From Euwallacea fornicatus (Eukaryota > Arthropoda > Insecta > Coleoptera > Curculionidae): 64,000 bases of DNA. The notes below the pieces were generated by a model that was not told the DNA's origin, ran no database searches, and worked only from the letters and a program-made list of their open reading frames with translations. Made by a program: the position numbers and the translations under genes. How positions within the stretch are numbered: position 1 is the first letter of the stretch; the number at the start of each line of letters is the position of its first letter. The stretch covers positions 2,418,001 to 2,482,000 of the forward strand of contig NC_089552.1 of NCBI RefSeq assembly GCF_040115645.1, read 5' to 3'. Shown here piece after piece: positions 62,811 to 64,000 of this stretch.

Positions 62811-64000
62811 TAAAGTAGGACGACTTTGAAGGAATCGTGATATGTCGGAAGAACCACTCTGTGCAACTAAACAAGGTACCTATCGCCTAGACTAAGCTCA
62901 GTTCAAATCGCATTAAATCATTCACCAGTTGTTAAATAAAAATGTAAATAAAATGATAGTATTTATTGACTGTTTTGTATTATTAACTATCGATTGGCTT
63001 TAAGGATTGTGGACGGAAATCCATTATGCTGTCGCTTAACAATAAGTTTTTTTACATGATGTTATCACTTCGTTAGCTTCTTGAAAACGCATAAAGCATT
63101 ATGTAAAACTTACTGATTTTTAATGAAATATTTCATTAGTACCCCAAAAACCTATATTAACATTAATTTTAAATTAGATTATTCAGTTTTAATGAACATA
63201 TTATTGGTCTATAGTTAAACACAGGCTTGTCGAGATTATTGTCTTGTTTACTTTTAAGTCTAGATAAGAGTACTGAATTGAGCATGCAATATAATAGTAT
63301 CTAATTTAAGATACCAATCTTCGCCTTTCACTTGGAAAGAAGCCCATTTCCATCATTGACTCTTGTCAATACTGCAGAGACGTGCAATGTGTGTTTTCAC
63401 CCGCGTTCCTCTTAGCTTATAATTCCACTACACTTAAAGGAAAGCAAAGAAGCATTGTAATCAGAGTCTTGCAGTATTTCTCAAAAAATCTCCTAATGGA
63501 TACAGATTCCTCTCCCAGTAACCGTATTCAATATCCCAGTAACAGTATTCAATTGTATTCAACTAAGAGGGCCGAAAGAACTCCTTGTTTCCTGTGGGCG
63601 TTACATACCCACATGATGTTTGCCATCTTATTAATCACTATTTGAATAGCAAATATTGAGCAAATCGATTCGATGGCGGGAACGTGGTTCAATTAGTTTT
63701 TAACAGAATCTCTAGATGACTTTGAAATAACCCTAATATTGAGTTATCAGGTTAATTGATATTAGTTCTAAAGGTTATACGGGAATACTGTTAGGATGGG
63801 ATTGACGATAGTTACATCGACGAACCTAATAGATTAATATTAATTGCAAAACTTCAGTACATCTATTATGGCTTTTGCCATTTGATATTTGATTTATTGT
63901 GACACATTCTGTTGGGACAATTAATCTCACAGTCGGACAGACGCGATGCGAAATTTCGCACTTGCGCGGTGTAAAATTTTCCGGCGGGACGGCCATTTAT
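62811..64000. other. Non-coding stretch to the window end
   Basis: AT-rich; the 87-codon frame at 63382-63645 has no recognised domain. A short imperfect duplication, CCCAGTAACCGTATTCAAT then CCCAGTAACAGTATTCAAT, lies at about 63515-63551. The last 60 bases turn GC-richer. Confidence 0.6.

Noticed and set aside
1..64000. CRISPR arrays, bacterial operons, Shine-Dalgarno sites, rRNA genes
   Set aside because: None seen; the genes are intron-containing and eukaryotic.

Overview
This window comes from a eukaryotic nuclear genome, most likely an insect and perhaps a beetle. The reasons are short AT-rich spliceosomal introns (55 to about 100 bp in the genes), AT-rich intergenic DNA, and decayed Tc1/mariner-type transposons of kinds common in insects. 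The species is inferred and cannot be fixed from sequence alone.

Layout. The first 6 kb hold three compact housekeeping genes. A complete eight-exon gamma-tubulin gene lies on the minus strand (201-3211). It is head to head with a two-exon tRNA (guanine37-N1)-methyltransferase, TRMT5, on the plus strand (3836-5269), and the two share a roughly 0.6 kb promoter region. A small two-exon gene matching the ribosome biogenesis factor RBIS (5559-5947) follows TRMT5 in the same orientation after only about 290 bp. Its ATG sits 6 nt past a strong 3' splice site, so TRMT5 and RBIS may share a transcript.

From about 6.2 kb to 64 kb I find no convincing host gene. The open frames there are short, overlap one another and lack recognisable domains. 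This 58 kb is intergenic DNA or the intron of a large gene. It contains four decayed transposon remnants: a 785 bp Tc1 deletion derivative at 27.5-28.3 kb; a 1.55 kb Tc1-like element with long inverted repeats of the IR/DR type at 39.35-40.9 kb; and two pieces of an insect helix-turn-helix/DDE transposase at 33.5 kb (+) and 48.6-48.9 kb (-). It also has two candidate MITEs, a family of diverged repeats at 51.1-52.6 kb, and several blocks dense in homeodomain-type motifs that look like enhancer candidates (11.2, 12.7, 18.3, 28.6, 36.4, 38.5, 41.9, 60.3 and 62.3 kb).

The three genes serve basic cell functions: microtubule nucleation, tRNA modification in cytosol and mitochondria, and ribosome assembly. 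Clustering of this kind fits co-regulated housekeeping expression. The long flank with homeodomain-type clusters suggests regulatory DNA of a developmental gene outside the window. I found no clearly novel system. The most interesting points are the TRMT5-RBIS arrangement, a GC-AG intron in gamma-tubulin, the IR/DR transposon, and several unexplained motif clusters.
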